Below are positions 36,810 to 45,952 of a stretch of 64,000 nt of DNA, in pieces. Each line of letters starts with the position of its first letter. The first letter of the stretch is position 1. Under the pieces are notes generated by a model, which was not told the DNA's origin, ran no database searches, and saw only the letters and a list, made by a program, of their open reading frames with translations. The position numbers and the translations under genes are program-made. Source of the stretch: Prolixibacteraceae bacterium (lineage in GTDB: Bacteria > Bacteroidota > Bacteroidia > Bacteroidales > Prolixibacteraceae); the NCBI GenBank assembly GCA_021740385.1, contig JAIOZY010000008.1:1-64000 (forward strand), given 5' to 3'.

Positions 36810-37403
36810 ATGATCGACAGAAAAAATCTGAGCGATAATGAGTTGGTTCAAAATTATTTAAAAGGTGATTTTACTTCACTTGAATTCCTCATTAATCGAT
36901 ACAAAGACAAAGTATTTTCTTACATAGTAATAAATGTAAAAAACCATCATCTTGCTGAAGATATTTTTCAAGATACCTTTATCAAGGTGGTAAGGTCGTT
37001 AAATTTGGGGAAATATACCGACAATGGTAAATTCATCTCATGGGTTATGCGCATTGCACACAACCTGATTATTGACCACTACAGGCGCGAAAAGAACATG
37101 AATACCTATTCGAACGACGCTACCGAAATTGACATTTTTAATTCACAAAAGTTTTCCGAGCAGAATGTTGAAGATTTGATCATTAATGATCAAATCTTAA
37201 GCGATGTCCGATTGTTGGTTGATGAATTGCCCGAGGATCAGAAACAGGTTGTGATTATGCGGCATTATTTAGGTTTGAGCTTCAAAGAAATAGCAGAACA
37301 AACGAATGTTAGTATAAATACCGCTCTTGGGCGTATGCGTTATGCTTTGATTAATTTACGAAAAATGATAACAGAGAAAGGCTTGAATTTAACCAGGTCG
37401 TAA
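36810..37403 (+). CDS. ECF-type RNA polymerase sigma factor
   Basis: A 197-residue group 4 sigma factor. Region 2 covers about 20-90 (FLINRYKDKVFSY, AEDIFQDTFIKVVRSL and the promoter-melting WVMRIAHNLIIDHYRR). Region 4 covers about 130-190 (LPEDQKQVVIMRHYLGLSFKEIA and the recognition helix around VSINTALGRMRYAL, stated here in parts). No anti-sigma gene follows; instead a 65-71-residue protein starts about 60 bases downstream. The housekeeping-type promoter at 36689-36719 argues against pure self-activation. Confidence 0.94.
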   Translation: MIDRKNLSDNELVQNYLKGDFTSLEFLINRYKDKVFSYIVINVKNHHLAEDIFQDTFIKVVRSLNLGKYTDNGKFISWVMRIAHNLIIDHYRREKNMNTYSNDATEIDIFNSQKFSEQNVEDLIINDQILSDVRLLVDELPEDQKQVVIMRHYLGLSFKEIAEQTNVSINTALGRMRYALINLRKMITEKGLNLTRS

Positions 37404-37461
37404 TAAAAAAAAATAGTAGTTCTTGAATACTTTTTTTCTTTCATGGGCGTTTAAAGAATAA

Positions 37462-37677
37462 ATGAAAATTTATTTGCCTATGAGGAAAATTTTTACCCTG
37501 CAATTTTTAGTTAATATCATTCATTCCGGCAAAACAGAAACACACGCTGTTAAAGACAATGGCGAGGCGCTTTTTGAAGCACCCGGCAAATGTGTTGAGA
37601 ACATAATGAATTTTGCCAGATCGTATAAAGTGGCTGATAGTGAAACAACCGGAAAGATTGAAATGGTTTTAAACTAA
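37462..37677 (+). CDS. Small conserved-looking protein downstream of sigma factor
   Basis: A 71-residue protein (65 from the second Met at 37480, MRKIFTLQFLVNIIHSG). I do not recognise the family. It has one weakly hydrophobic N-terminal stretch, then a soluble part ending ADSETTGKIEMVLN. It shows codon use like neighbouring genes and is followed by a good terminator at 37716-37750, which supports it as real. Its place after the ECF sigma gene suggests co-transcription, possibly as a regulator, which is inference only. Confidence 0.55.
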   Translation: MKIYLPMRKIFTLQFLVNIIHSGKTETHAVKDNGEALFEAPGKCVENIMNFARSYKVADSETTGKIEMVLN

Positions 37678-37715
37678 CAGGTGAAGAATGCTTCACCTTG
37701 CTTAAAAAAGATAAG

Positions 37716-37750
37716 AAACCGGCAGCGTTTAAACGTTACCGGTTTTTTTT
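37716..37750 (+). terminator. Intrinsic terminator of sigma-factor unit
   Basis: AAACCGG and CCGGTTT arms enclose a further GCGTTTAAACGT palindrome and are followed by eight Ts. Confidence 0.85.
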
Positions 37751-37926
37751 ACCGGCTAAATATGAAGTTATTGTTCCGTAAAGCAAAATGGATGTAAACG
37801 TTAACTTATTGTTTTGAAATTTTTTGAACAGGCAATTTATTTGGGGTGAAATTCTGTTTTTATATGCTTTTAATTACTTTTAGCCCTCTTTGAAATTTAA
37901 TTATATAAAAAATAAACATAATTCAA

Positions 37927-39579
37927 ATGGCTATTAGTGCATTACAACAAGAACGGGCAAAATACCAGCCCAAGCTCCCAAAAGCATTAAAAGAAAATTT
38001 ACAGGTGTCGGAAGGCGATGCAACTCAATCGGTTGCCGACCAGCAAGAAATCAAAAAGCTTTTTCCGAATACCTATGGGTTACCACTGATTGAGTTCGTG
38101 GCTTCGGATGAAAAAACAACATTCCCGGTTATGAACGTGGGGGTAATTCTGTCGGGTGGCCAGGCTCCGGGTGGGCATAATGTGATTTCGGGACTTTTCG
38201 ATGGACTGAAATCACTGAACCCTTCAAACAAATTGTACGGTTTCAAAGGTGGTCCCGGTGGTTTTATCGATAACGATGTTGTGGAACTTACAGCCGATAT
38301 TATCGATCAATACCGGAATACAGGCGGTTTCGATATTATTGGTTCGGGCCGTACAAAACTCGAGGAAGTTGAACAGTTCGATGAAGGGTTGGCAAATTGT
38401 AAAAGTCTTGGAATTAATGCAGTGGTTGTTATTGGAGGTGACGATTCGAATACAAATGCCTGCGTTTTAGCAGAATATTACAAGAAAATTGATGCCGGTG
38501 TCCAGGTAATTGGTTGTCCTAAAACCATTGATGGCGACCTTAAAAATGAAATGATTGAAACATCGTTTGGTTTCGATACGGCTTGCAAGGTTTATTCCGA
38601 ATTAATTGGCAACATTATGCGGGATGCAAATTCGGCCAAAAAATACTGGCATTTTATTAAGCTCATGGGGCGTTCGGCTTCACACATTGCCCTGGAATGT
38701 GCTTTACAAACACATCCGAATATTTGCCTTATTTCGGAAGAAGTGGCTGAAAAAGAACAGACACTTGGCGAGGTGGTTGATTACATTGCCGACATTATTT
38801 GCAAACGTGCCGAAAATGGCGATGACTTTGGTGTTGCACTTATACCCGAGGGAGTTATTGAGTTTATTCCCGAAATGAAGGTGCTGATAAATGAATTGAA
38901 TGATTTATTGGCCGAAGGTACTGCAACGGCACAGGCTTTTTCGCATGTGAAAAAATCACACCGCATTGACTGGACAGCCGAAAAATTGTCGCCAAAATCG
39001 TCGGTCGTTTTCCGCTCGTTACCCGAGGGCATTGCAAACCAGTTAACCCTCGATCGCGATCCACATGGTAACGTGCAGGTTTCTAAAATTGAAACCGAAA
39101 AATTATTGATCGAAATGGTTGAAGCCGAGCTGTCTGAGCGTAAACTCGAAGGAAAATACAAAGGCAAATTTGGATCGCAAAACCACTTCTTCGGTTATGA
39201 AGGACGTTGTGCTGCCCCTTCCAATTTCGATGCCGATTATTGTTACTCGCTGGGCTATAACGCGGCTGCACTCATTGGATACGGAAAAACCGGTTACATG
39301 TCGTTGGTGAGGAATACCACAGCACCTGCCGATAAATGGATTGCCGGTGGTGTACCCATTACCATGATGATGAACATGGAACGCCGCCATGGCCACATGA
39401 AGCCGGTAATTCAGAAAGCTTTGGTGGAGCTTGATGGGAAACCGTTTACCTATTTTGCATCACAGCGCGAAATGTGGGCTGAAAAAACCGATTTTGTTTA
39501 TCCCGGCCCTATACAGTATTTTGGCCCGGCCCGTGTTTGCGACCGTGTAAGCGAAACATTAAGGCTCGAAAAGGCATAA
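37927..39579 (+). CDS. pfp: Diphosphate-fructose-6-phosphate 1-phosphotransferase
   Basis: A 550-residue long-type phosphofructokinase that uses pyrophosphate. The diagnostic Asp is present in [13 protein letters not shown] (about 166-178), where ATP-users have Gly, and the PPi-type lysine in [11 protein letters not shown] (about 197). The substrate-binding motifs [10 protein letters not shown]-like and GYEGR are present. The reaction is reversible, so it can serve glycolysis and gluconeogenesis. A terminator follows at 39602-39632. Pyruvate phosphate dikinase is encoded 12 kb downstream. Confidence 0.97.
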   Translation: MAISALQQERAKYQPKLPKALKENLQVSEGDATQSVADQQEIKKLFPNTYGLPLIEFVASDEKTTFPVMNVGVILSGGQAPGGHNVISGLFDGLKSLNPSNKLYGFKGGPGGFIDNDVVELTADIIDQYRNTGGFDIIGSGRTKLEEVEQFDEGLANCKSLGINAVVVIGGDDSNTNACVLAEYYKKIDAGVQVIGCPKTIDGDLKNEMIETSFGFDTACKVYSELIGNIMRDANSAKKYWHFIKLMGRSASHIALECALQTHPNICLISEEVAEKEQTLGEVVDYIADIICKRAENGDDFGVALIPEGVIEFIPEMKVLINELNDLLAEGTATAQAFSHVKKSHRIDWTAEKLSPKSSVVFRSLPEGIANQLTLDRDPHGNVQVSKIETEKLLIEMVEAELSERKLEGKYKGKFGSQNHFFGYEGRCAAPSNFDADYCYSLGYNAAALIGYGKTGYMSLVRNTTAPADKWIAGGVPITMMMNMERRHGHMKPVIQKALVELDGKPFTYFASQREMWAEKTDFVYPGPIQYFGPARVCDRVSETLRLEKA

Positions 39580-39601
39580 AATTTATACAATATTATAATT
39601 T

Positions 39602-39632
39602 AAGGCACTTCTTTTATGGAGTGCCTTTTTTT
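39602..39632 (+). terminator. Intrinsic terminator of pfp
   Basis: AAGGCACT and AGTGCCTT arms, ten-base loop, then a T-run. Confidence 0.88.
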
Positions 39633-39637
39633 ATATA

Positions 39638-39869
39638 CTATTTCAGCAAATATGCCGTAACCTTATTATTCCATAGACCGGGTATAATTTGAAATGTAAA
39701 TGAAATTACTAACAGGATCGTACACAGCCGATTCGGGGCCTGAAAATACCGCTTCGGTTTCCCAAAGCTTAACCACTTTTTGACCGTGGGATATAAAAAA
39801 AGCAAAAAAGCAGAGGGTAAAAACGGATATTCCGGCTGTCGTTTTCAATTTAAAAAGCAGTGTTTTCAT
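39638..39869 (-). pseudogene. Internally deleted SMP-30/gluconolactonase-like gene remnant
   Basis: The first 67 codons read as a signal peptide (TAGISVFTLCFFAFFISHGQ) followed by the first blade of an SMP-30-type propeller (LWETEAVFSGPESAVYDP, NFIYISN). The frame then ends at 39666. In another frame, overlapping this end, IIPGLWNNKVTAYLLK-stop follows, which resembles the last strand of the same family. So the N- and C-terminal ends are joined out of frame and the roughly 200 central residues of a full propeller are missing. It starts 3 bases after the secreted glycosidase-like gene and would be its operon partner. Confidence 0.6.
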
Positions 39870-39871
39870 TT

Positions 39872-41758
39872 TTATTCAATATTATTAATTACCAGTGCTC
39901 TGAAAGAGTGTGGGGGTATTTTTACGGTAAAGGCATTTTTCTCAGGACTAAAAGTTCTGCCCCAAAACCTTATCGCTTCACGTTTTTCGGCTTGAATATC
40001 ATTGCCGGAAAGCATGTCCGAAAGCGCTTTTTTCATATCGCTGAAAACGATCTTCATTTCAACCGGTTCATCGTTAAACGAGTGTAAAACCAATGTGTTG
40101 TTGTTGTATGTAAAAAGCGATACTTTTGATGGACCTTCGAGGGAAATGTGCTGTTTTTTGAAAACGGTAGAACGGATGTTGTTAATCACCTCAACGGGCA
40201 GGTTATACAAATCGGCAAAGTTTTCAGGAATAACGAGTACATAAAGGGTTGCATTGGCAAATTTGCCCTGATGCAGAAAAGGCCATCCAAGGCCGCTGTC
40301 CATTCCTGAAATAATTTCCCACGAGTCGTTGGTTTGATACTGGATTTGAGGAATGATCATCGGTGTTTCGCCCTGAACAAGGGAACGGCCCAGCAAGAAA
40401 TCTTTTACTTCCGATTTACGGGAAGTGTATTCAAGGTCGACAATATTTCTGATTCCCCTGTTTTGTAGGGCATTTAACAAACCTGATGTAATGAGAACAT
40501 CTTTTCCGCCGATAAGGCGTTGTTCAATTTTTTCGACAATACCGGGGTCGTGTTTCGCTTGCTCGGTAAGAATGATCATTTCATCTTCCATTGGGAAATA
40601 GGGCACCAGGTCGATGGGAATGCCAATCATGCCCAGGTAATTTTGCAAAAAATCTTCGCCTTGTGAGTGATAGGGTTTGTAGCTTTTAATTCCAAATGGA
40701 GTTCCCAGTTTTCCAACAACTTTATCGATAATGGCAAGCGAGTGTCTGGCAGTTGATGCCATGGTTGCATTTGAATCGGCCGGTAGAAATGAGGCATAGT
40801 CAAAACTTACGTTCTGATTTTTCCAATCGGGTTCCAATCCCGGGCGAAGCGGGTATAACATTTGTCGGTAGTCGAACAGTGTAATCTCGGGTGCTTTGGC
40901 CAACATGGTAAGCCACAGTTGTTCGGCGTAACGGTCGTAAAAACGCATGCCTCCGGTGTCGACCCAGCCTCCGCCGTTTTTGCCCGGTTTCAGGTTGTTG
41001 AAATAACGAAAAATGAGGTAGCTGAGATAAGGTTGCAGGTGCTGGTTGCTATAAACTGCATCGCGGGTTTCGGTCCCTGTATATAGCCCGTCGAACTGTT
41101 TGGGACCTGCATTAAGGTTGAAACCCAGACCATGAAAATGTTCGTACCAGTTGGGGTATTTTATCACGACTTTCACATTTGGGTTCACTTTTTTGGCGGG
41201 GTTTATAATGAGGTCATCGGCAGCGTTTTTCATCAGTTCGAGCCGGTATTCGGTCCAGCTTTTTTCGCCTTTGGCCTCAACGCAGTGGTCGCATTTACAG
41301 CTGGTAAAGAAAAAATCGTCGAGGATCATTTCATCGAAAAAAGAGGCTGTATATTCGGCAATTTCACGGGCTTTTGCCCGTGTTTCGGGATTTGTGTAGC
41401 AAAAGGTCTGAAACTGGTTGCTTTCGTCAATGGTGTATGTGATGCCGCCCGCGGTTTCGATTCCTTTTGATTCAAAAAAAGCAACGGCATTTTCGAGTGT
41501 TTCCCGGTCAACAATTAAAAGATCGCGGTGTGTTTCGAGGTAAATTTTATCAACTTTTAACTGACTTGAAATGGTTTCCCATGTTGACTCAAGCCATTGG
41601 GTATCTTTCATTTTTTGTACTTCGTATGCACGGGTGTAAACAGCTACGTTGAAATTTTTACATTTATCCTGAGTAAAGCCCTCTGTTAATGAGCAACATA
41701 GCGAAACGAGAAATACGAAGGCGATTGTTTTTTTGAGGTTGTAATTAAATGCTTTCAT
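39872..41758 (-). CDS. Secreted glycoside-hydrolase-like protein of unknown specificity
   Basis: A 628-residue exported protein. The signal peptide runs to about residue 29 (IAFVFLVSLCCSLTEGFTQ). The N-terminal 350 residues read as a TIM barrel of the glycosidase type: VAVYTRAYEV, ETHRDLLIVDRET, the acidic strand FDEMILDDFFFTSCKCDHC with a CxCDxC pair, VVIKYPNWYEHF and WLTMLAKAPEITLFDYRQ. The C-terminal part is a beta-rich region. DEMILDD is my candidate for catalytic acids. I cannot assign a CAZy family. It is flanked by two gene remnants, so the locus appears to be decaying although this gene is intact. Confidence 0.7.
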   Translation of the reverse strand: MKAFNYNLKKTIAFVFLVSLCCSLTEGFTQDKCKNFNVAVYTRAYEVQKMKDTQWLESTWETISSQLKVDKIYLETHRDLLIVDRETLENAVAFFESKGIETAGGITYTIDESNQFQTFCYTNPETRAKAREIAEYTASFFDEMILDDFFFTSCKCDHCVEAKGEKSWTEYRLELMKNAADDLIINPAKKVNPNVKVVIKYPNWYEHFHGLGFNLNAGPKQFDGLYTGTETRDAVYSNQHLQPYLSYLIFRYFNNLKPGKNGGGWVDTGGMRFYDRYAEQLWLTMLAKAPEITLFDYRQMLYPLRPGLEPDWKNQNVSFDYASFLPADSNATMASTARHSLAIIDKVVGKLGTPFGIKSYKPYHSQGEDFLQNYLGMIGIPIDLVPYFPMEDEMIILTEQAKHDPGIVEKIEQRLIGGKDVLITSGLLNALQNRGIRNIVDLEYTSRKSEVKDFLLGRSLVQGETPMIIPQIQYQTNDSWEIISGMDSGLGWPFLHQGKFANATLYVLVIPENFADLYNLPVEVINNIRSTVFKKQHISLEGPSKVSLFTYNNNTLVLHSFNDEPVEMKIVFSDMKKALSDMLSGNDIQAEKREAIRFWGRTFSPEKNAFTVKIPPHSFRALVINNIE

Positions 41759-41846
41759 AGAATTCAGATTAGTGATTAGATGTTTAATGGGTTGAAGATA
41801 AAAAAAACTACATTGTGTGTTTATGTTGTTTTAATAAAATGACAGG

Positions 41847-42053
41847 TCAAAAAGTGATACCAATGCCTGCCAGTCCCTGCAAATCATACACCCATACCTT
41901 TGCATATCCGCCTGATATGGGTACGTTGGCCCATGCCGGATTCATTTTTGCTTCGGCCGAAATGAAAAAGTGCCGACCGATGAAAAATTTCTTTTGTACG
42001 CCAAACTGGCCGGTAATGCCACAAATGTGATATCCGCTTTGGGCAGAATGCAT
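41847..42053 (-). pseudogene. C-terminal remnant of an outer-membrane beta-barrel protein
   Basis: The 68-codon minus-strand frame reads ITGQFGVQKKFFIGRHFFISAEAKMNP and closes YDLQGLAGIGITF, with the final Phe of a barrel protein (quoted parts only). A stop lies immediately upstream in frame and there is no signal peptide, so it is the last three or so strands of a lost gene. The parent family cannot be named securely. Confidence 0.5.
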
Positions 42054-42422
42054 TTAATCTCACTTTAAAAACATTTGTTTATTCATTTTAAACATACGTG
42101 AACAGTGATCCTTAAAGAATAGGCTCATTCAATAAAAAGTATGTTTTCTTGCAGTTACTAAATAGAAATAATACATCATACCAGAAAGTTCAATTGATCC
42201 GAAAAAATACTATATTTGAAGCACTAAAATTTTTGGATGTATAAATTTATTACGGATTCGGTGAAGTAAATAACCTTTGGTTTCTAACCATTGGTTATCC
42301 CATTATTTAACTCAGGCATGTTCAAGTCCGGGTATTTTTCATTTTTGTATATTTATATTTGGCCTGTGGAAGGACAAAAATATCTAAACAGGCTTGTTTA
42401 AACAATATAATTTATAAACATC
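42054..42422. other. Non-coding stretch upstream of methyltransferase gene
   Basis: No gene is seen. Two TATATTTG boxes occur at 42211-42218 and 42354-42361. The second would give a leader of about 55 bases for the methyltransferase. Confidence 0.45.
42354..42361 (+). promoter_or_regulatory. -7 box of methyltransferase gene
   Basis: TATATTTG matches TAnnTTTG; the -33 element is not clear. Confidence 0.45.
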
Positions 42423-43196
42423 ATGAGTGACGAAATAAGATCAATTCACGAATTCGAATTAAATATAATTTGCGAATACTTCTCGAACGTAAAGCGGCAG
42501 GGGCCCGGTAGCCCCGAAATAACACGTAAGGCGTTAAGTTTTATCGATAACCTGACCGATGAATCACAAATTGCTGATATCGGTTGTGGCACCGGCGGGC
42601 AAACCATGGTACTGGCGCAACATGCACCGGGCCGTATTACCGGCATTGACCTTTTTCCCCGGTTTATCGATCTTTTTAACTCCAATGCGAAATCATTCAA
42701 CCTGCAAGGGCGGGTAAGGGGTATGGTTGGTAACATGGAAAACCTGCCTTTTCAGCCTGGTGAACTGGATTTAATCTGGTCCGAAGGAGCCATTTACAAT
42801 ATAGGTTTCGAGAGGGGTTTGCGCGAGTGGCGGAAATTGCTGAAACCCGGTGGTTACATTGCCGTTTCGGAAGCAACATGGTTTACCGAAGAGCGCCCTG
42901 CTGAAATCGATGAGTTTTGGATGCGCGAATACCCAGGGATAGATACGGTTCCGAACAGGGTGTCGCAAATGCAAAAAGCAGGTTATATTCCCGTTGCCTC
43001 TTTTATGCTGCCCGAAAATTGCTGGACAAAGCATTTCTTCGAACCGCAGGTAATGGTGCAGGAAAATTTCCTAAAGAAACATGCAGGTGATAAAATGGCC
43101 GAAGATCTCGTAGCCAATATGAAACATGAAGCTGAACTCTACTCAAAGTACAAGGAATATTACGGCTATGTGTTTTTTATTGGTAAAAAGTTTTAG
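42423..43196 (+). CDS. Class I SAM-dependent methyltransferase
   Basis: A 257-residue cytosolic methyltransferase with motif [17 protein letters not shown] (about 53-68), motif II acidic residue in [14 protein letters not shown], and motif [17 protein letters not shown]. The build resembles small-molecule methyltransferases of the ubiE/11 type. The substrate is not evident. It stands alone between its own promoter and a terminator-like hairpin at 43218-43250. Confidence 0.88.
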   Translation: MSDEIRSIHEFELNIICEYFSNVKRQGPGSPEITRKALSFIDNLTDESQIADIGCGTGGQTMVLAQHAPGRITGIDLFPRFIDLFNSNAKSFNLQGRVRGMVGNMENLPFQPGELDLIWSEGAIYNIGFERGLREWRKLLKPGGYIAVSEATWFTEERPAEIDEFWMREYPGIDTVPNRVSQMQKAGYIPVASFMLPENCWTKHFFEPQVMVQENFLKKHAGDKMAEDLVANMKHEAELYSKYKEYYGYVFFIGKKF

Positions 43197-43217
43197 CTGA
43201 AAAAAGTAAAAAGGGGC

Positions 43218-43250
43218 TGGGTGCATATTTATGTGCTCAGTTCTTTTTTG
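43218..43250 (+). terminator. Terminator-like hairpin after methyltransferase
   Basis: Eleven-base arms (CTGGGTGCATA and TATGTGCTCAG, three wobble pairs) with a two-base loop, followed by TTCTTTTTT. Confidence 0.6.
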
Positions 43251-43390
43251 TAAACTAAAAAAATGATTTTGCATCATTCCTTTCCAAAATAATTCCTGCG
43301 TATTCTGTTTTATTCCGATGAAATATTATAAATTACTTTATCAATTCATTTTTGGTAATATGATTATTAATGCCTTGTAATTCAATGCCT

Positions 43391-44671
43391 ATGTGTTCGA
43401 AATTCTTTGCAATAGCGCTTTTGTTCATGCCTTTCGTCCTATGGTCGCAAAGCAATGATTCTCTTTTAAAAAAGAAAGTTGATGTGCTTGAAGGTCATAT
43501 TTATTCCATAGAAAAGGAAATGAAAAATTTATCGGAAGAGTTACAGTATCTAAAGCAAGACATGACTGAAAACCATTCGGGCGTAACCCAGTTACTTACA
43601 ATGCTTGAGGAAGACGATGTGGAATCTTAAGGTTTCGATTCCCGGTCGCGTTACAAACGGGTTGATGAGTTGCTGGATGCAATCAGTAAACGGCCCGGCA
43701 AGTTGAGGTTTAACGGAAGTGCTACAACAATATTGCAGGGGAGCAGGTTTAATAATGCTATGGAGGCTTATGCAACCGGTTCGTTCGATATTTTTGCTCT
43801 TACCTCGTTTGGAAAAGGGTCGTTACTTTTCTTCGACCTTGAAGCTATCGGTGGCAATGGCCCGGGGCAGGATTACCCGACATTGTCCGGTTTGAATGGC
43901 GATGCCGGTTCCACGCAAGCGGTTGATGGAATCGACAGGTTGAACCTGTTGGAAGCATGGGCAGAGTTCAGCATGTTTAAAAATACAATTACGATTACTG
44001 CCGGAAAGATTGACTTGACCAATTATTTCGACATCAATGCATCGGCCAACGATGAAACGATGCAGTTCATCACCGGTTCGTTTATTAACAGTTCGGCTTT
44101 TGCCGTGCCTTCAAACTCGCCGGGTATGCGCTTAAAAACATCGTTGTTTAAAAGGCTTCACTTCCAGGCAGCCCTTGTAAGTACCGATAATTCGGGGCAA
44201 AAGCTGTTTGATGATATATACAAAATTGCATCTTTTGGTTATACCATTGCTCCCGGTTCGCGTTTTGAATCTAACATCAGGCTGTATGGCTACCAGCACC
44301 CCCTTGCGGGAAACGATTACGGTTGGGGCATCAGTTTTGACGAAGTCTTGTTCGGGCATTTTAATATTTTCGGTCGTTATGGCCAGAATTTTAGCGAGGT
44401 AGCCGATTTTTGGGGGATAAAATCAGCATGGAGTGCAGGTACCCGGTTTGTGGTGACCATTGCCCAACAAATACTGGCCATTGGTGTTGCCTATGGCGAA
44501 AATATACCGGCCAGTACTGAATTAAATACCGAAAAGGTTGCTGAAATATACATCAGGCGGCAACTGAATAAATGGATACACCTCTCGCCCCACTTTCAAT
44601 ACATTTGGAATACTAACGGTACGGACAACGAAATAGCCGTTGTTGGGCTGAGGACACAGTTTAATTTTTAA
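43391..44671 (+). pseudogene. Coiled-coil porin gene broken by one in-frame TAA
   Basis: Two readings in the same frame are separated by a single TAA at 43628-43630. The first holds a signal peptide (FFAIALLFMPFVLWSQ) and a coiled coil (KKKVDVLEGHIYSIEKEMKN). The second continues DSRSRYKRVDELLDAISKRPG and then a complete beta-barrel of about 330 residues ending VVGLRTQFNF, as in carbohydrate-selective porins. The second part has no signal peptide and no ATG near its beginning, so it cannot be made alone as an exported porin. ATGs at 43370 and 43385 are also possible starts. Explanations are a recent nonsense mutation, readthrough or a sequencing error. Confidence 0.75.
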
Positions 44672-44804
44672 ACAGTAGTGTTCGGTAAAAATCATTAAAA
44701 ATGAGCCCCCGTCATTAGGGGCTTTCAATAGCCCCGGGCTTAACAGGGGACTTCGAAGATTTTACTTAATCCAATTTGAAGAGTGATTTAGTTTAATCAA
44801 AGGG

Positions 44805-44835
44805 TGGGCGTTTTTAACATGGCGCCCATTTTTTA
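44805..44835 (+). terminator. Intrinsic terminator beyond porin gene
   Basis: TGGGCG and CGCCCA arms with a 12-base loop and a T-run. A second GC-rich stem (AGCCCC/GGGGCT, 44704-44723) lies closer to the porin but lacks a T-run. Confidence 0.65.
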
Positions 44836-44920
44836 TGAATGTTCGCAATGAAAAACATCCGTGTTTACTTTTGTCCGCTTGGGGACGAAAAGATCAGAGA
44901 AAAGGGGGCTTCAGCCCGTA

Positions 44921-45853
44921 TTACCCGCCAATTTTCACGTCTAAACCTTCACTTTTAAAAATATCCGTTGCCTGTTTAATTTCTTGTTTCGATGGTTCAA
45001 TCAATTGTTTAAAATCGCATTCTTTTGCCAGCCTTTTATATTTGCTTGCGGCAATATTGTGGTAAGGTAAGAAGTTAATTGCTTTTTTTTCACCTTCCAA
45101 CTTCGCTATAAACCGGGCGCTTTTTTCAAGGTTTTCAGCATCGGTATTAATACCGCCTGTTAATGGAATACGTATGTTAATTTCAGCGCCTGTTTTCGAT
45201 AGCTCTTTCAGGTTTTTTAGAATCAATTCATTCGAAACACCGGTGTATTTTTTATGTTTATCGTTGTCGAACAATTTGAAATCGTACAGGAACAGGTCGG
45301 TGTGCCTGGCAGCATTTAAAAGGTATTCTGTTTTTGTGTAGCCCGATGTGTCAACAGCCCGGTGAAATCCCTGCTCGCCGCATGCTTCAAGTAACTCCAT
45401 CAAAAGCGGGTAGTGCATAAACGGTTCACCTCCCGAAAATGTAACGCCGCCTCCCGACTGGTCGAAAACAAGCCTTTCATTTTCAAGTATTTCAAGGAGT
45501 TCGTTTACCGAATATGACCTCCCTGAAATCTCGATTGCTTTTGCCGGGCACACTTCGGCACATATCCCGCAAAGCGTACATTTACTGTCGTCGGTAACGA
45601 TGCCTTTTGGTGTTAGTGTCAATGCCTGGTTCGGGCAATTTTTCACACATTCCCGTGCCCCGATACACTTCGACTCCCAGTACATTTTTTCTTTTTTGCG
45701 AGAGAAGCTTTCAGGATTGTGACACCATAAACAACGGAGCGGACACCCTTTAAAAAAGATGGTCGTGCGGATACCCGGTCCGTCGTTTATGGAATAATGT
45801 TTTATGTCGAATATCAGGCTTTCACACCTTTCAATGGTATCTGTTTGTTTCAT
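44921..45853 (-). CDS. Glycyl radical enzyme activase (radical SAM)
   Basis: A 310-residue radical-SAM enzyme that installs the glycyl radical on the neighbouring enzyme. The cluster motif is CPLRCLWC (CxxxCxxC) at about 37-44, preceded by NDGPGIRTTIFFKGC. An inserted ferredoxin-like domain carries two further CxxCxxC groups (ECVKNCPN, CTLCGICAEVCPA), as in activases of the dehydratase/decarboxylase types but not the PFL type. SGGEPF (about 145) is the SAM-binding glycine motif. It follows the glycyl radical enzyme gene by about 100 bases on the same strand. Confidence 0.93.
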   Translation of the reverse strand: MKQTDTIERCESLIFDIKHYSINDGPGIRTTIFFKGCPLRCLWCHNPESFSRKKEKMYWESKCIGARECVKNCPNQALTLTPKGIVTDDSKCTLCGICAEVCPAKAIEISGRSYSVNELLEILENERLVFDQSGGGVTFSGGEPFMHYPLLMELLEACGEQGFHRAVDTSGYTKTEYLLNAARHTDLFLYDFKLFDNDKHKKYTGVSNELILKNLKELSKTGAEINIRIPLTGGINTDAENLEKSARFIAKLEGEKKAINFLPYHNIAASKYKRLAKECDFKQLIEPSKQEIKQATDIFKSEGLDVKIGG

Positions 45854-45952
45854 TGGTAAAACCTTTTCAAAAATTTCGGTTTAATGTATTAGTAACCTGT
45901 TATGTTTTCAATTTTTCCCCTTCCGCCATAGGGCGAAGGTTAGGGGAGGCTT

